Of a DNA stretch of 64,000 nucleotides, positions 33,404 to 43,379 are shown in pieces. Position numbers and translations under genes: made by a program. The notes below the pieces were generated by a model that was not told where the DNA came from, ran no database searches, and saw only the letters and a program-made list of their open reading frames with translations. Every line of letters begins with the position of its first letter. The first letter of the stretch is position 1. The stretch spans positions 1,798,001-1,862,000 of the forward strand of contig JADJWO010000001.1 of NCBI GenBank assembly GCA_016716325.1, in the 5' to 3' direction. This stretch comes from Nitrosomonadales bacterium. Lineage in GTDB: Bacteria; Pseudomonadota; Gammaproteobacteria; Burkholderiales; Gallionellaceae.

Positions 33404-34912
33404 ATGAGTGGATATTTGAAACGCATTCTCAATGCGCGCGTATATGACGTGGCGGTGGAAACGCCGCTGGAGGTCGCGCCCAATCTTTCGGCGCGCACCG
33501 GCAATACCATCCTGCTCAAGCGCGAGGACATGCAGCCGGTGTTTTCGTTCAAGCTGCGCGGCGCCTACAACAAGATGGCGCAGCTCACGCCGGAGCAGCT
33601 CAAGCGCGGCGTGATCGCCGCTTCGGCGGGCAACCACGCGCAGGGAGTGGCGCTGTCCGCGCAAAAACTCGGCTGCAAGGCGACCATCGTGATGCCGTCC
33701 ACCACCCCGCAGATCAAGATCGATGCCGTGAAGGCGCGCGGCGCAAAAGTGGTGCTGCATGGTGACTCCTATTCGGATGCCTACCTGCACGCGCTGGAAC
33801 TGGAAAAACAGAACGGCATGGCCTTCGTCCACCCCTACGACGATCCGGACGTGATCGCCGGACAGGGCACCATCGCGATGGAGATCCTGCGCCAGCATAC
33901 CCAGCCGATCCACGCGATCTTCGTGCCCATCGGCGGCGGCGGGCTGATCTCCGGCGTGGCGGCGTACGTCAAGGAATTGCGTCCCGAGATCAAGGTCATC
34001 GGTGTGCAGCCGGCGGATTCCGATGCCATGCACCGCTCCGTCCAGACCGGGCGGCGCGTCCGGCTCGACCATGTCGGGTTGTTCGCGGACGGCGTGGCGG
34101 TGAAGCAGGTGGGCAGCGAGACCTTCCGCCTGTGCCGCAAGCTGGTGGACGAGATCGTGCTGGTGGATACCGACGCGACCTGTGCCGCGCTCAAGGATGT
34201 GTTCGAGGATACGCGCTCGATACTCGAGCCGGCCGGCGCGCTGGCGATCGCCGGCGCCAAGCTGTATGCCGGGCGTGAGCAGCTCGCAGGCAGAACGCTG
34301 GTGGCCATCGCCAGCGGCGCGAACATGAATTTCGACCGGCTGCGTTTCGTCGCGGAACGCGCCGAGATCGGCGAGCGGCGCGAGGCGATCCTCGCCGTCA
34401 CCATCCCGGAAACGCCGGGCAGTTTCCGCAAATTCTGTTCGCTGATCGGCAAGCGCAACATCACCGAATTCAACTACCGTTTTGCCGATCCGAAGGAGGC
34501 GCAGGTGTTCGTCGGCATCCAGGTGCACGACCAGAAGGAGACGGCCGCGCTGGTGGGCCGGTTGCAGCGCAACAGGCTGCCCGCGCTGGATCTGAGCGAC
34601 AACGAGGTGGCCAAGCTTCACCTGCGTCATCTGGTCGGCGGTCACGCGCCTGAGGCGAAGGACGAGATCCTGTTCCGCTTCGAGTTCCCGGAGCGTCCCG
34701 GCGCATTGATGAGCTTCCTCAACAGCATGAACCACAACTGGAACATCAGCCTGTTCCACTACCGCAACCACGGCGCGGACTATGGTCGCGTGCTGGTCGG
34801 CATGCAGGTGCCGCACCATGACACGCAGGCGTTGCGGAAATTCCTGGATGCGCTCGGTTATCGCTACTGGGACGAGAGTGCCAACCCTGCGTACCAGTTG
34901 TTCCTGGGCTGA
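33404..34912 (+). CDS. ilvA: Threonine ammonia-lyase, biosynthetic
   Basis: 502 residues, a PLP enzyme deaminating L-threonine to 2-oxobutanoate for isoleucine. The PLP lysine lies in VFSFKLRGAYN, substrate loop SAGNHAQGVALSA, and phosphate-binding GGGGLISGVAAYV. The C-terminal 170 residues are two ACT-like regulatory domains (FRKFCSLIGKRNITEFNYR and the later MNHNWNISLFHYRNHG), so it is the long, isoleucine-inhibited form rather than the catabolic one. Confidence 0.96.
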   Translation: MSGYLKRILNARVYDVAVETPLEVAPNLSARTGNTILLKREDMQPVFSFKLRGAYNKMAQLTPEQLKRGVIAASAGNHAQGVALSAQKLGCKATIVMPSTTPQIKIDAVKARGAKVVLHGDSYSDAYLHALELEKQNGMAFVHPYDDPDVIAGQGTIAMEILRQHTQPIHAIFVPIGGGGLISGVAAYVKELRPEIKVIGVQPADSDAMHRSVQTGRRVRLDHVGLFADGVAVKQVGSETFRLCRKLVDEIVLVDTDATCAALKDVFEDTRSILEPAGALAIAGAKLYAGREQLAGRTLVAIASGANMNFDRLRFVAERAEIGERREAILAVTIPETPGSFRKFCSLIGKRNITEFNYRFADPKEAQVFVGIQVHDQKETAALVGRLQRNRLPALDLSDNEVAKLHLRHLVGGHAPEAKDEILFRFEFPERPGALMSFLNSMNHNWNISLFHYRNHGADYGRVLVGMQVPHHDTQALRKFLDALGYRYWDESANPAYQLFLG

Positions 34913-34995
34913 TTATTCTGACGATGCGCGAAATTAAGCGGAATTAATGGTAGTTGGCTGTTAAATGCGGGGTGAATTAAGGAAGGTTTGCTGCC

Positions 34996-35589
34996 ATGAG
35001 TGACATTCAGGCTAGGAAGCAGGCTCTCAGGCAACGTATAATCGCCGCCCGCGATGAGGTGTCTGCCGCCGAACGTCTGCACTGGAGCTGCGCCGTCGTG
35101 GATGGCGTGTGCCGCCTGCCGGCGTACCGCGCTGCCCAGACCGTGCTGGGGTACCTGAATTTCGGCGCGGAACTGGCCGCCGAATCATGGGTGCAGCGGG
35201 CGCTGGAGGATGGGAAGCGGGTGTTGCTGCCGCGTGTGAACCGTGCCAGCAAGCATCTGGACCTGTACCGGGTACGCGACTTGCAGCATGATGTGGCACC
35301 CGGTTTGTGGAGCATCCGTGAGCCGCTCGCGGAGCGCTGCGACAGGTTCGACGCGATGGGCGAACTGGATTTCGTCCTGCTGCCCGGTGTGGCGTTCACC
35401 CGCGCCGGCGCGCGGCTGGGTTATGGCGGCGGCTATTTCGACAAGCTACTGGCGCATGTGCCGCACCGTCCGGCTCTGGCCGCCGGGGCGTTCGGGATGC
35501 AGGTGGTGGCGGAGATCCCGCAGGAGAGCACCGACCGCAAGGTGGAGTGGCTGGTGACGGAGAACGAAACGATACATTGCGCGACATAG
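34996..35589 (+). CDS. 5-formyltetrahydrofolate cyclo-ligase
   Basis: 197 residues. RKQALRQRIIAARDEVSAAE starts the domain, VLGYLNFGAELAAE and the C-terminal signature VAFTRAGARLGYGGGYFDK are typical. It converts 5-formyl-THF to 5,10-methenyl-THF with ATP. AAGGA precedes the start. It is 33 bases upstream of aceE. No 6S RNA structure is seen upstream, unlike the ssrS-ygfA order of enterics. Confidence 0.92.
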   Translation: MSDIQARKQALRQRIIAARDEVSAAERLHWSCAVVDGVCRLPAYRAAQTVLGYLNFGAELAAESWVQRALEDGKRVLLPRVNRASKHLDLYRVRDLQHDVAPGLWSIREPLAERCDRFDAMGELDFVLLPGVAFTRAGARLGYGGGYFDKLLAHVPHRPALAAGAFGMQVVAEIPQESTDRKVEWLVTENETIHCAT

Positions 35590-35622
35590 GCGCCAACGGC
35601 TTTATTTTGGAGATCTGCAGAA

Positions 35623-38277
35623 ATGGTGACACGACAATCCGATTACGACCCGCAGGAAACGCAGGAATGGCTGGATGCCCTCGATTCGGCGCGGAGAAGC
35701 GGAGGTGCGGAACGTGCGCATTTCCTGCTCGATCAACTGATCCATCATGCGCGCCTGGCCGGCGACGACATGCCGATCAGCGCGACCACGCCTTATATCA
35801 ATACGGTCCCGCTGGACAAGGAGGAGCGTTCGCCCGGCAACAAGGAACTGGAGCACCGCATCCGCGCGCTGATGCGCTGGAATGCGATGGCGATCGTGCT
35901 GAATGCGAACAAGGAATCTTCCGAACTGGGCGGTCACATCGCCAGCTTCGCTTCCGCGGCGACCTTGTATGACGTGGGCTTCAACCACTTCTTCCACGGC
36001 AGGACCGACGATCATGGCGGCGACCTGGTGTATTTCCAGGGGCATTCCTCGCCTGGTATGTATGCGCGCGCCTTTATCGAAGGCCGCCTCAGCGAAGACC
36101 AGTTGCGCAAGTTCCGCCAGGAAGTGGACGGCGACGGGCTGTCCTCTTATCCGCACCCCTGGCTGATGCCTGATTTCTGGCAGTTTCCCACCGTGTCGAT
36201 GGGCCTGGGGCCGCTGATGGCGATCTATCAGGCGCGTTTCATGCGCTACCTGCAGCATCGCGGCCTGGCGCAGACCGACGGCCGCAAGGTGTGGGCCTTC
36301 CTCGGCGACGGCGAGACCGACGAGCCGGAATCGCTGGGCGCGATCTCAATGGCCGGACGCGAAGGACTGGACAATCTGATCTTCGTGATCAACTGCAACC
36401 TGCAACGTCTGGACGGCCCGGTGCGCGGCAACGGCAAGATCATCCAGGAACTGGAAGGCGTGTTCCGCGGCGCCGGCTGGAACGTCATCAAGGTGATCTG
36501 GGGCGGCAAGTGGGACCGCCTGCTGGCCAAGGACAAGAGCGGCCTGCTGCTCAAGCGCATGCAGGAAGTGGTGGACGGCGAATACCAGACCTACAAGTCC
36601 AGGGACGGCGCATATGTGCGCCAGCATTTCTTCGGAAAATATCCCGAATTGCTGGAACTGGTCGCCGATATGTCCGACGACGAGATCTGGCGCCTGAACC
36701 GGGGCGGCCACGATCCGCACAAGGTGTTCGCCGCCTATTCGGCCGCCAGCAAGCACCAGGGCCAGCCGACGGTGATCCTCGCCAAGACGGTGAAGGGGTA
36801 TGGCATGGGTTCCTCCGGCGAGGCGCAGAACCCGACCCACCAGCAGAAGAAGATGGACGGGGAATCGCTGCGCAAATTCCGCGACCGTTTCAACATCCCG
36901 GTCACCGACGAGCAACTGGCCGATGTGCCGTTCGTGCGTCCCGCCGAAGACAGTCAGGAGATGAAATATCTGCGCGAGCGCAGCGCGACCATGGGCACCA
37001 TCCCGGCACGCAAGCCGGTTGCCGCCAAGCTCGACATCCCCGGCCTGTCGGCCTTCGACGCGTTGCTGAAAGGCACGGATGACCGCGAGATCTCCACTAC
37101 CATGGCGTTTGTGCGCTTGTTGGGCGTACTGGTGAAAGACAAAGCCATCGGCAAACAGGTGGTGCCTATCGTGCCGGACGAGTCGCGTACCTTTGGCATG
37201 GAAGGCATGTTCCGCCAGCTCGGCATCTTCTCGCAGGTCGGACAGCTATACACCCCGCAGGATGCCGACCAGCTGATGTTCTACAAGGAATCGGCAAGCG
37301 GCCAGATCTTGCAGGAGGGCATCAACGAGGCCGGCGGCATGGCCGACTGGATCGCTGCGGCAACCGCCTATGCCAACCACGGCACGGCGATGATCCCGTT
37401 CTATATCTATTATTCGATGTTCGGTTTTCAGCGCATCGGCGACTTGGCCTGGGCGGCGGGCGACCTGCGCGCGCGCGGCTTCCTGGTCGGCGGTACTGCC
37501 GGACGTACCACGCTGAATGGCGAAGGCCTGCAGCATCAGGACGGCCACAGTCATCTGATGGCCGCGACCATCCCCAATTGCGTGTCCTATGATCCGACCT
37601 TCGCCTATGAACTGGCGGTGATCGTGCAGGACGGCATGCGCCGCATGTATCAGGAACAGGAGGATGTGTTCTATTACCTCACGGTGATGAACGAGAACTA
37701 CACGCATCCCGCGATGCCCAAGGGGGCCGAACAAGGCATCATCAAGGGCATGTATAAGTTCAGCGCCGGCAAGGCCAAGGCGAAAGCCAGGGTACAACTG
37801 CTGGGCAGCGGCACCATCCTGCGCGAGGTCATCGCCGCGGCCGAGCTGCTGGAGAAGGACTTCGGTGTGGCCGCCGATGTGTGGAGCGTGACCAGCTTCA
37901 ACGAACTGCGCCGCGACGGCATCGACTGCGAGCGCTGGAACATGCTGCATCCGGAAGCCAAGGCGCGAGCGAGCTATGTCGAGCAGTGTCTGGAGGCCAA
38001 GACGCCGGTGGTGGCCGCGACCGACTACATCCGCAGCTATGCCGACCAGATCCGTCCGTACGTGAAGGCACAGTACAAGACGCTGGGTACCGACGGTTTC
38101 GGTCGTTCCGACTTCCGCCGCAAGTTGCGCGAGTTCTTCGAGGTGGACCGCCACTACGTGGCCGTCGCCGCGCTGAAGGCGCTGGCCGACGAAGGCACCA
38201 TCGAAGCGGGCGTGGTCAGCAAGGCGATCAAGCAATACAAGATCAATCCGGACAAGCCGAATCCGGTGACCGTATAA
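35623..38277 (+). CDS. aceE: Pyruvate dehydrogenase E1, homodimeric
   Basis: 884 residues, the single-chain E1 of proteobacteria. TPYINTVPLDKEERSPGNKE and HGRTDDHGGDLVYFQGHSSP are N-terminal signatures. The thiamine-pyrophosphate motif is GDGETDEPESLGAIS...NCNLQRLDGPV. The middle and transketolase C-terminal domains are complete. It decarboxylates pyruvate and passes acetyl to the lipoyl domain of AceF, encoded 17 bases downstream. GGAG lies before the start. No lpd (E3) gene follows. Confidence 0.97.
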   Translation: MVTRQSDYDPQETQEWLDALDSARRSGGAERAHFLLDQLIHHARLAGDDMPISATTPYINTVPLDKEERSPGNKELEHRIRALMRWNAMAIVLNANKESSELGGHIASFASAATLYDVGFNHFFHGRTDDHGGDLVYFQGHSSPGMYARAFIEGRLSEDQLRKFRQEVDGDGLSSYPHPWLMPDFWQFPTVSMGLGPLMAIYQARFMRYLQHRGLAQTDGRKVWAFLGDGETDEPESLGAISMAGREGLDNLIFVINCNLQRLDGPVRGNGKIIQELEGVFRGAGWNVIKVIWGGKWDRLLAKDKSGLLLKRMQEVVDGEYQTYKSRDGAYVRQHFFGKYPELLELVADMSDDEIWRLNRGGHDPHKVFAAYSAASKHQGQPTVILAKTVKGYGMGSSGEAQNPTHQQKKMDGESLRKFRDRFNIPVTDEQLADVPFVRPAEDSQEMKYLRERSATMGTIPARKPVAAKLDIPGLSAFDALLKGTDDREISTTMAFVRLLGVLVKDKAIGKQVVPIVPDESRTFGMEGMFRQLGIFSQVGQLYTPQDADQLMFYKESASGQILQEGINEAGGMADWIAAATAYANHGTAMIPFYIYYSMFGFQRIGDLAWAAGDLRARGFLVGGTAGRTTLNGEGLQHQDGHSHLMAATIPNCVSYDPTFAYELAVIVQDGMRRMYQEQEDVFYYLTVMNENYTHPAMPKGAEQGIIKGMYKFSAGKAKAKARVQLLGSGTILREVIAAAELLEKDFGVAADVWSVTSFNELRRDGIDCERWNMLHPEAKARASYVEQCLEAKTPVVAATDYIRSYADQIRPYVKAQYKTLGTDGFGRSDFRRKLREFFEVDRHYVAVAALKALADEGTIEAGVVSKAIKQYKINPDKPNPVTV

Positions 38278-38293
38278 GCCGGGGAGAATGAAG

Positions 38294-39577
38294 ATGGCAG
38301 AGATCAAGAACGTATTGGTGCCGGACATCGGCGATTACAAAGGGGTGGAGATCATCGAGGTCGCCGTCCAGCCGGGTGATACCGTCAAGTCCGATCAGGC
38401 GCTGATCACACTGGAGACCGACAAGGCGACCATGGACGTGCCGGCACCGTTCGATGGTGTGGTCAAGGAAGTCAGGGTCAAGGTCGGCGACAAGGTATCG
38501 GAGGGTGATCTGATCGTGCTGGTGCAAACCGGCGCTGCCGCTGCGGCGATACCGGCCGCGGCATCGGCCCGGCATGCCGACGCGCCGCCCGCCCCTGCTC
38601 CGGCGGTAACGCCTGTCCCGCCGGCAGCACCGGTCGTTGCTTCTCCTGCCGTTGCCGCTTCATCCGCCGGCAACGCGCATGCCAGCCCGGCCATCCGCCG
38701 TTTCGCGCGCGAACTCGGGGTGGATATCGCGCAAGTCAAAGGCAGCGCCGAAAAAGGTCGTATCACCAGGGACGACGTGCAGAACTTCGTCAAGCAGTCG
38801 CTGGCGCAACCGCGTGGTGCGGCTGGCGGCGGTGCGTTGCCCGGCCTGCTGCCGTGGCCGGAAGTGGACTTTTCCAGATTCGGCGCCATCGAATCCAGGC
38901 CGCTGTCGCGCATCAAGAAGATCTCCGGCGCGAACCTGCACCGCAACTGGGTGATGATCCCGCACATCACGCAGCACGATGAGGCCGATATCAGCGAGAT
39001 GGAGGCATTCCGCAAGCAACTCGGCACGGAATACGCCAAGCAGAACATCAAGATCACGCCGCTGGCGTTCCTGCTCAAGGCTGCCGTGGCGGCGTTGCAG
39101 AAATATCCCGAGTTCAACGCCTCGCTGGATGCCAGCGGCGAGAATCTGGTGCTCAAGCAATACTTCCACATCGGCGTCGCGGTGGATACGCCGGACGGCC
39201 TGATGGTGCCGGTGCTGCGCGACGTGGACAAGAAGGGCATCGTGCAACTCGCGCAGGAGCTGGGCGAGGTCAGCGCGCGGGCGCGCGAGAAGAAGATCTC
39301 CGCCGCCGACATGCAGGGCGGCTGCTTCACGATCTCCAGTCTGGGCGGGATCGGCGGCACCGGGTTCACGCCGATCATCAACGCGCCGGAAGTGGCGATC
39401 CTCGGCGTGTCGCGCTCCAGCATGAAACCGGTGTGGAAGGACGGAGAATTCGTGCCGCGCCTGATGCTGCCTTTGTCGCTGTCCTACGATCATCGCGTGA
39501 TCGACGGCGCCGCTGCGGCGCGCTTCACCGCCTATCTTGCGCAGGTGTTGGCCGACATTCGCAGGCTGGCGCTGTAA
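38294..39577 (+). CDS. aceF: Pyruvate dehydrogenase E2, dihydrolipoamide acetyltransferase
   Basis: 427 residues with a single lipoyl domain (ITLETDKATMDVPAP, lipoyl Lys in ETDKA, about residue 42), a long Ala/Pro-rich linker (about 85-130), a peripheral-subunit-binding domain (SPAIRRFARELGVDIAQV) and the catalytic core with the DHR-type end LSYDHRVIDGAAAARF. The start at 38294 is chosen since GGGGAG at 38281-38286 is too close to the ATG at 38288. One lipoyl domain instead of the three of E. coli is common in betaproteobacteria. It is followed by nadD after three bases. Confidence 0.95.
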   Translation: MAEIKNVLVPDIGDYKGVEIIEVAVQPGDTVKSDQALITLETDKATMDVPAPFDGVVKEVRVKVGDKVSEGDLIVLVQTGAAAAAIPAAASARHADAPPAPAPAVTPVPPAAPVVASPAVAASSAGNAHASPAIRRFARELGVDIAQVKGSAEKGRITRDDVQNFVKQSLAQPRGAAGGGALPGLLPWPEVDFSRFGAIESRPLSRIKKISGANLHRNWVMIPHITQHDEADISEMEAFRKQLGTEYAKQNIKITPLAFLLKAAVAALQKYPEFNASLDASGENLVLKQYFHIGVAVDTPDGLMVPVLRDVDKKGIVQLAQELGEVSARAREKKISAADMQGGCFTISSLGGIGGTGFTPIINAPEVAILGVSRSSMKPVWKDGEFVPRLMLPLSLSYDHRVIDGAAAARFTAYLAQVLADIRRLAL

Positions 39578-39580
39578 CCG

Positions 39581-40240
39581 GTGGACAGCAAACCCATCGG
39601 TATCCTCGGCGGTACCTTCGATCCCATTCATTATGGGCACCTGCGCCTTGCCGAGGAGATGCTGGAACTGGCGTGCCTGCGACAGATTCGCTTCATCCCG
39701 GCGGGTGTCCCGCCGCACCGTGATCGCCCCCGGACGACCGCACAGCACCGCAGCGCGATGGTGGAACTCGCCATCGCCGACCAGCCGGCTTTCGTGCTGG
39801 ACGAGCGCGAGGTCGCCAGGACGACCCGCTGCTATACGGTGGATACGCTGCGCGAATTGCGCGCCGAGTCCGGCGCATCGCAACCGTTGTGCCTGCTGAT
39901 GGGCGGCGATGCCTTTCTGCAATTGCACACCTGGCACGAATGGGAAAACGTGCTCGACCTGGCGCATGTCGTGGTGGGCTACCGCCCCGGCTATTCACTG
40001 GAGGAACGCATCCACAGCGCGACGCCGGAACTGCGGCGTCACTACCTTGAGCGTTTGTGCGCCGTGGACGGGTTGTCGCAACGACCCGGCGGCGGCATCG
40101 TCGAACTGGCCATCCCGAAACTGGAGATCTCCGCCACGCTGATCCGCAGCCGGGTCGCGGAGTGCCGCACGATACGCTACCTGCTGCCCAATGCAGTGGC
40201 GGACTATATTCATCAACATCATTTATACACACCATGCTGA
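39581..40240 (+). CDS. nadD: Nicotinate-nucleotide adenylyltransferase
   Basis: 219 residues with a GTG start. IGILGGTFDPIHYGHLRLAE is the (T/H)xGH nucleotidyltransferase motif, MGGDAFLQLHTWHEW binds nicotinate mononucleotide, and ISATLIRSRVAE is the C-terminal ISxTxIR motif. It makes deamido-NAD. The end overlaps rsfS by seven bases, giving the well-known nadD-rsfS-rlmH order. Confidence 0.94.
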   Translation: MDSKPIGILGGTFDPIHYGHLRLAEEMLELACLRQIRFIPAGVPPHRDRPRTTAQHRSAMVELAIADQPAFVLDEREVARTTRCYTVDTLRELRAESGASQPLCLLMGGDAFLQLHTWHEWENVLDLAHVVVGYRPGYSLEERIHSATPELRRHYLERLCAVDGLSQRPGGGIVELAIPKLEISATLIRSRVAECRTIRYLLPNAVADYIHQHHLYTPC

Positions 40241-40596
40241 CTACCGAAGAAAAGACACAGGCCGTTGTTTCCGCACTGGAGGACGTCAAGGCCACGGACA
40301 TCACCGTGATCGACACCAGCAAACTCAGTCCGCTGTTCGATCGCATGATCATCGCCAGTGCGCAATCCACGCGCCAGACCAGGGCGCTTGCCGATAATGT
40401 GGTGGTCAAGCTGAAAGAGCGCGGCGAAACTGTCCTGGGTCGCGAGGGGGAAGACGGCGGCGAATGGATACTGGTCGATCTGGGCGAGGTGCTGGTGCAT
40501 ATCATGCAGCCGGCCATCCGCGACTATTACAATCTCGAAGAATTGTGGAGCAGGGCCCAGGCGGCGCGCCCCAAGCTGGCCAAGAAGCCGGAATGA
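40234..40596 (+). CDS. rsfS: Ribosomal silencing factor RsfS
   Basis: 120 residues. ALEDVKATDITVIDTSKLSP and ASAQSTRQTRALADNVVVKL, with GGEWILVDLGEVLVHIMQPA and YYNLEELWS, are the RsfS/DUF143 signature. It binds L14 of the 50S subunit and blocks subunit joining in starvation. The start overlaps the nadD end. An ACGAAAA-type palindrome lies between it and rlmH. Confidence 0.94.
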   Translation: MLTTEEKTQAVVSALEDVKATDITVIDTSKLSPLFDRMIIASAQSTRQTRALADNVVVKLKERGETVLGREGEDGGEWILVDLGEVLVHIMQPAIRDYYNLEELWSRAQAARPKLAKKPE

Positions 40597-40610
40597 CACG
40601 GCCCCGATCT

Positions 40611-40679
40611 GTCCGCGAAAACCACGAAATGAGTGAACGGGTCATGTCAAGCGCGAGCTTCCCGTTTGTTTTCGTGGAC
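40611..40679. repeat. Short CACGAAAA-type palindrome between rsfS and rlmH
   Basis: GTCCGCGAAAACCACG (40611-40626) faces an imperfect reverse copy (TTTGTTTTCGTGGAC, 40665-40679). It resembles the better-preserved element at 50642-50781. Confidence 0.55.
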
Positions 40680-40696
40680 GAAGGGCTTCCTCAGGC

Positions 40697-41167
40697 ATGA
40701 AGCTGCTCATCGTATCGGTGGGGCACAAGATGCCGGACTGGATCACGGCGGGCTTCAACGAATACGCCAAGCGCATGCCGCGCGAGGCGAAGATCGAACT
40801 GGTCGAGATCAAGCCCGAGCCGCGCACCACAGGCAAGACCACCGCGCAGATCATGGAAACGGAAGCACAGCGCATCCTCGCCGCGCTGCCGCAAAACTGC
40901 CTGCGCATCGCGCTGGACGAACACGGCGCGCAGCCGACCACCAGGGCGCTTGCCGCCCAGATGCAGGAGTGGATGCGCGAGGGGCGCGATGTCGCGTTCA
41001 TCATCGGCGGGGCGGACGGCCTGCACGAGTCGGTCAGGCAGGCGGCGCAACGCATCATGGCGCTGTCCGCGCTTACCCTGCCGCATGCGATGGTGCGCGT
41101 GTTGCTCGCCGAGCAGTTGTATCGGGCGTACAGCCTGTTGCACAATCACCCTTACCACAGAGAATAG
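40697..41167 (+). CDS. rlmH: 23S rRNA (pseudouridine1915-N3)-methyltransferase RlmH
   Basis: 156 residues, a SPOUT-class enzyme. MKLLIVSVGHKMPDWI begins the family; VAFIIGGADGLHESVRQ is the knotted SAM-binding loop, and the C-terminal LLAEQLYRAYSLLHNHPYHR is diagnostic. It methylates pseudouridine 1915 in helix 69 of 23S rRNA. It lies 100 bases after rsfS. Confidence 0.96.
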   Translation: MKLLIVSVGHKMPDWITAGFNEYAKRMPREAKIELVEIKPEPRTTGKTTAQIMETEAQRILAALPQNCLRIALDEHGAQPTTRALAAQMQEWMREGRDVAFIIGGADGLHESVRQAAQRIMALSALTLPHAMVRVLLAEQLYRAYSLLHNHPYHRE

Positions 41168-41288
41168 GATATGGAGAACAGAGAATGGATCAGCGCTATG
41201 CGCTTCAGCGGGAAGGAGGAAGGGGGCTTTTCCCGCTCTCCACTAAGGTCCGCATGGCCGCCCCGCTTCCCATTTACCTGAATTTGAC

Positions 41289-41909
41289 ATGACCATCATC
41301 CAGCCGCGTATCTATCTTGCATCGCAAAGCCCGCGCCGCCGCGAACTGCTCAAGCAGATCGGCATCCGTTTCGAGATGCTGCTGTTGCGCAGCGACCCGC
41401 GCCGCACGGTCGACGTAGACGAGACGCCTCATTCCGGCGAGGCGCCGGAAGATTATGTGCAACGCCTGTGCCGAGAGAAAGCGGAGGCGGGACATGCCGC
41501 GCTGCAATTCCGCCGGTTGCCACCTTTCCCGGTGCTGGCCGCGGATACGACGGTCGCGCTGGACGGCAAAGTGCTGGGCAAACCGGAAGACGCCGAACAG
41601 GCTGCCGGGATGCTGCACCGCCTTTCCGGCAGGGATCATCAGGTGTTCAGCGCGGTGGCGATCGCGCTGGGCGACCGGATCGAAACCGCGCTTTCCGTCT
41701 CCACGGTGCGCTTTGCCGAACTCGACGAGGAGCGCATCCGGAGCTATCTGCTCACCCGCGAATATGCGGACAAGGCGGGTGGCTACGCCATCCAGGGCCA
41801 TGCCGCCGCGTTCATCGAACACCTGTCGGGCAGCTATTCCGGCGTGATGGGACTGCCGTTGTTCGAGACGGTACAATTGCTGCAATCATTCGACTACCCC
41901 GTGCCATGA
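41289..41909 (+). CDS. maf: Maf-family nucleotide pyrophosphatase
   Basis: 206 residues. LASQSPRRRELLKQIGI is the N-terminal nucleotide site, VLAADTTVALDGKVLGKP carries the catalytic Asp, and DKAGGYAIQGHAAAFIEHLSG is the conserved C-terminal part. Maf proteins hydrolyse dTTP, UTP or modified nucleotides (the subgroup with the QG motif is YhdE-like, dTTP/UTP). The stop overlaps the rng start by ATGA, the common maf-rng pair. The 120-base gap ahead of it has only short G/C-rich inverted repeats. Confidence 0.93.
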   Translation: MTIIQPRIYLASQSPRRRELLKQIGIRFEMLLLRSDPRRTVDVDETPHSGEAPEDYVQRLCREKAEAGHAALQFRRLPPFPVLAADTTVALDGKVLGKPEDAEQAAGMLHRLSGRDHQVFSAVAIALGDRIETALSVSTVRFAELDEERIRSYLLTREYADKAGGYAIQGHAAAFIEHLSGSYSGVMGLPLFETVQLLQSFDYPVP

Positions 41910-43360
41910 GCGAAGAGATCCTTATTAACGTTACCCCGCAGGAAACGCGCGTCGCGGTGATGCAACTCGGTGCCGTGCAGGAACTGCTCATCGAACGCAG
42001 CCGCAATCGCGGCATCGTCAGCAACGTATATCTCGGCAGGGTCAAGCGGGTATTGCCGGGCATGCAGTCCGCCTTCGTCGACATCGGCCTGGAGCGTTCG
42101 GCATTCCTGCACGTGGACGACATCTGGGAGAACAGCAACAACGGCGATCCGGCCAAGCCGATCGAGAGGGTGCTCTCCGAGGGGCAGAATCTGCTGGTAC
42201 AGGTCATCAAGGAGCCTATCGGCACCAAGGGTGCGCGGCTGACCACGCAACTCAGTTTCGCGGGGCGCCTGCTGGTGTACCTGCCGCAGGAAAAGCGTAT
42301 CGGCGTGTCGCAGCGCATCGACAACGAGGAACAGCGCGATGCGCTACGCGACAAGTTGCAGGCCGCGCTGCCACCCGACCACCGGGGCGGCTATATCATC
42401 CGCACCGTGGCGGAGACAACGAACGACACGGATTTTTCAAGGGATATCGCCTACCTCGACAAGCTCTGGAGCAATCTGCAGAACATCTCGCAGACTGCCA
42501 GTGCGCCGCAATTGCTGTATCAGGAACTCAATCTCGGCCTGCGAGTGGTGCGTGATTTCGTTACCCAGGATACGTCGCGCATCCTGGTGGATTCGCGCAG
42601 CACCTACCAGAAAATGGTGGATTTTGCGCGCGACTACAATCCCGATGCGATCGACAAGCTGTCGCACTACATCGGCGTCCGCCCGTTGTTCGACCTGTAT
42701 GCCGTCGAGGAGGAGATCGAGCGCGCGCTGTCGAAGCGTGTGGATCTGAAATCGGGTGGCTACCTGATCATCGACCAGACCGAGGCCCTGACCACCATCG
42801 ACGTGAACACCGGCGGTTTCGTCGGGCTGCGCAATTTCGACGACACGATCTTCAAGACCAATCTGGAAGCCACGCAGGTCATCGCACGGCAGCTGCGCCT
42901 GCGCAACCTGGGCGGCATCATCATCTGCGACTTCATCGACATGGATATGCAGGAACATCGCGACGCCGTGCTGGAGGCGTTCAAGAGCGCCCTGTCGCGC
43001 GACCATACGCGCATCAGCGTGAACGGTTTTTCCTCGCTGGGGCTGGTGGAGATGACGCGCAAGCGCACCCGCGAAAGCCTTGCTCATCTGCTGTGCGAGC
43101 CCTGCCCGACCTGCCGGGGGCGCGGCGAGGTGAAGACCGCGCAGACCGTGTGCTACGAGGTATTGCGCGAGATCGTGCGCGAGGCGCGCCAGTTCAACGC
43201 GCGCGAATACCGCATCCTGGCTTCGCAACAAGTGATCGACCTGTTCCTCGAGGAAGAGTCGCAGGCGCTGGCGCAACTTTCCGACTTCATCGGCAAACCC
43301 ATCTCGATGCAGGTGGAAACGATCTACAGCCAGGAGCAGTACGACGTCATTCTGATGTGA
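41906..43360 (+). CDS. rng: Ribonuclease G
   Basis: 484 residues. An S1-like RNA-binding domain is at the N-terminus (GIVSNVYLGRVKRVLPGMQSAFVDIGLERSAFLHV). The catalytic RNase E/G core has TIDVNTGGFVG with DFIDM metal site, and the Zn-link CEPCPTCRGRG. It lacks the long RNase E tail, so RNase G is the right call. It processes 16S rRNA 5' ends and degrades mRNAs. ATGA overlap with maf. Confidence 0.96.
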   Translation: MSEEILINVTPQETRVAVMQLGAVQELLIERSRNRGIVSNVYLGRVKRVLPGMQSAFVDIGLERSAFLHVDDIWENSNNGDPAKPIERVLSEGQNLLVQVIKEPIGTKGARLTTQLSFAGRLLVYLPQEKRIGVSQRIDNEEQRDALRDKLQAALPPDHRGGYIIRTVAETTNDTDFSRDIAYLDKLWSNLQNISQTASAPQLLYQELNLGLRVVRDFVTQDTSRILVDSRSTYQKMVDFARDYNPDAIDKLSHYIGVRPLFDLYAVEEEIERALSKRVDLKSGGYLIIDQTEALTTIDVNTGGFVGLRNFDDTIFKTNLEATQVIARQLRLRNLGGIIICDFIDMDMQEHRDAVLEAFKSALSRDHTRISVNGFSSLGLVEMTRKRTRESLAHLLCEPCPTCRGRGEVKTAQTVCYEVLREIVREARQFNAREYRILASQQVIDLFLEEESQALAQLSDFIGKPISMQVETIYSQEQYDVILM

Positions 43361-43379
43361 CGGGCACGCAGCCCTGCAT

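Noticed and set aside
34913..34995. 6S RNA upstream of the cyclo-ligase gene, as in enterics
   Set aside because: The gap is only 83 bases and lacks the long hairpin and bubble of 6S RNA.
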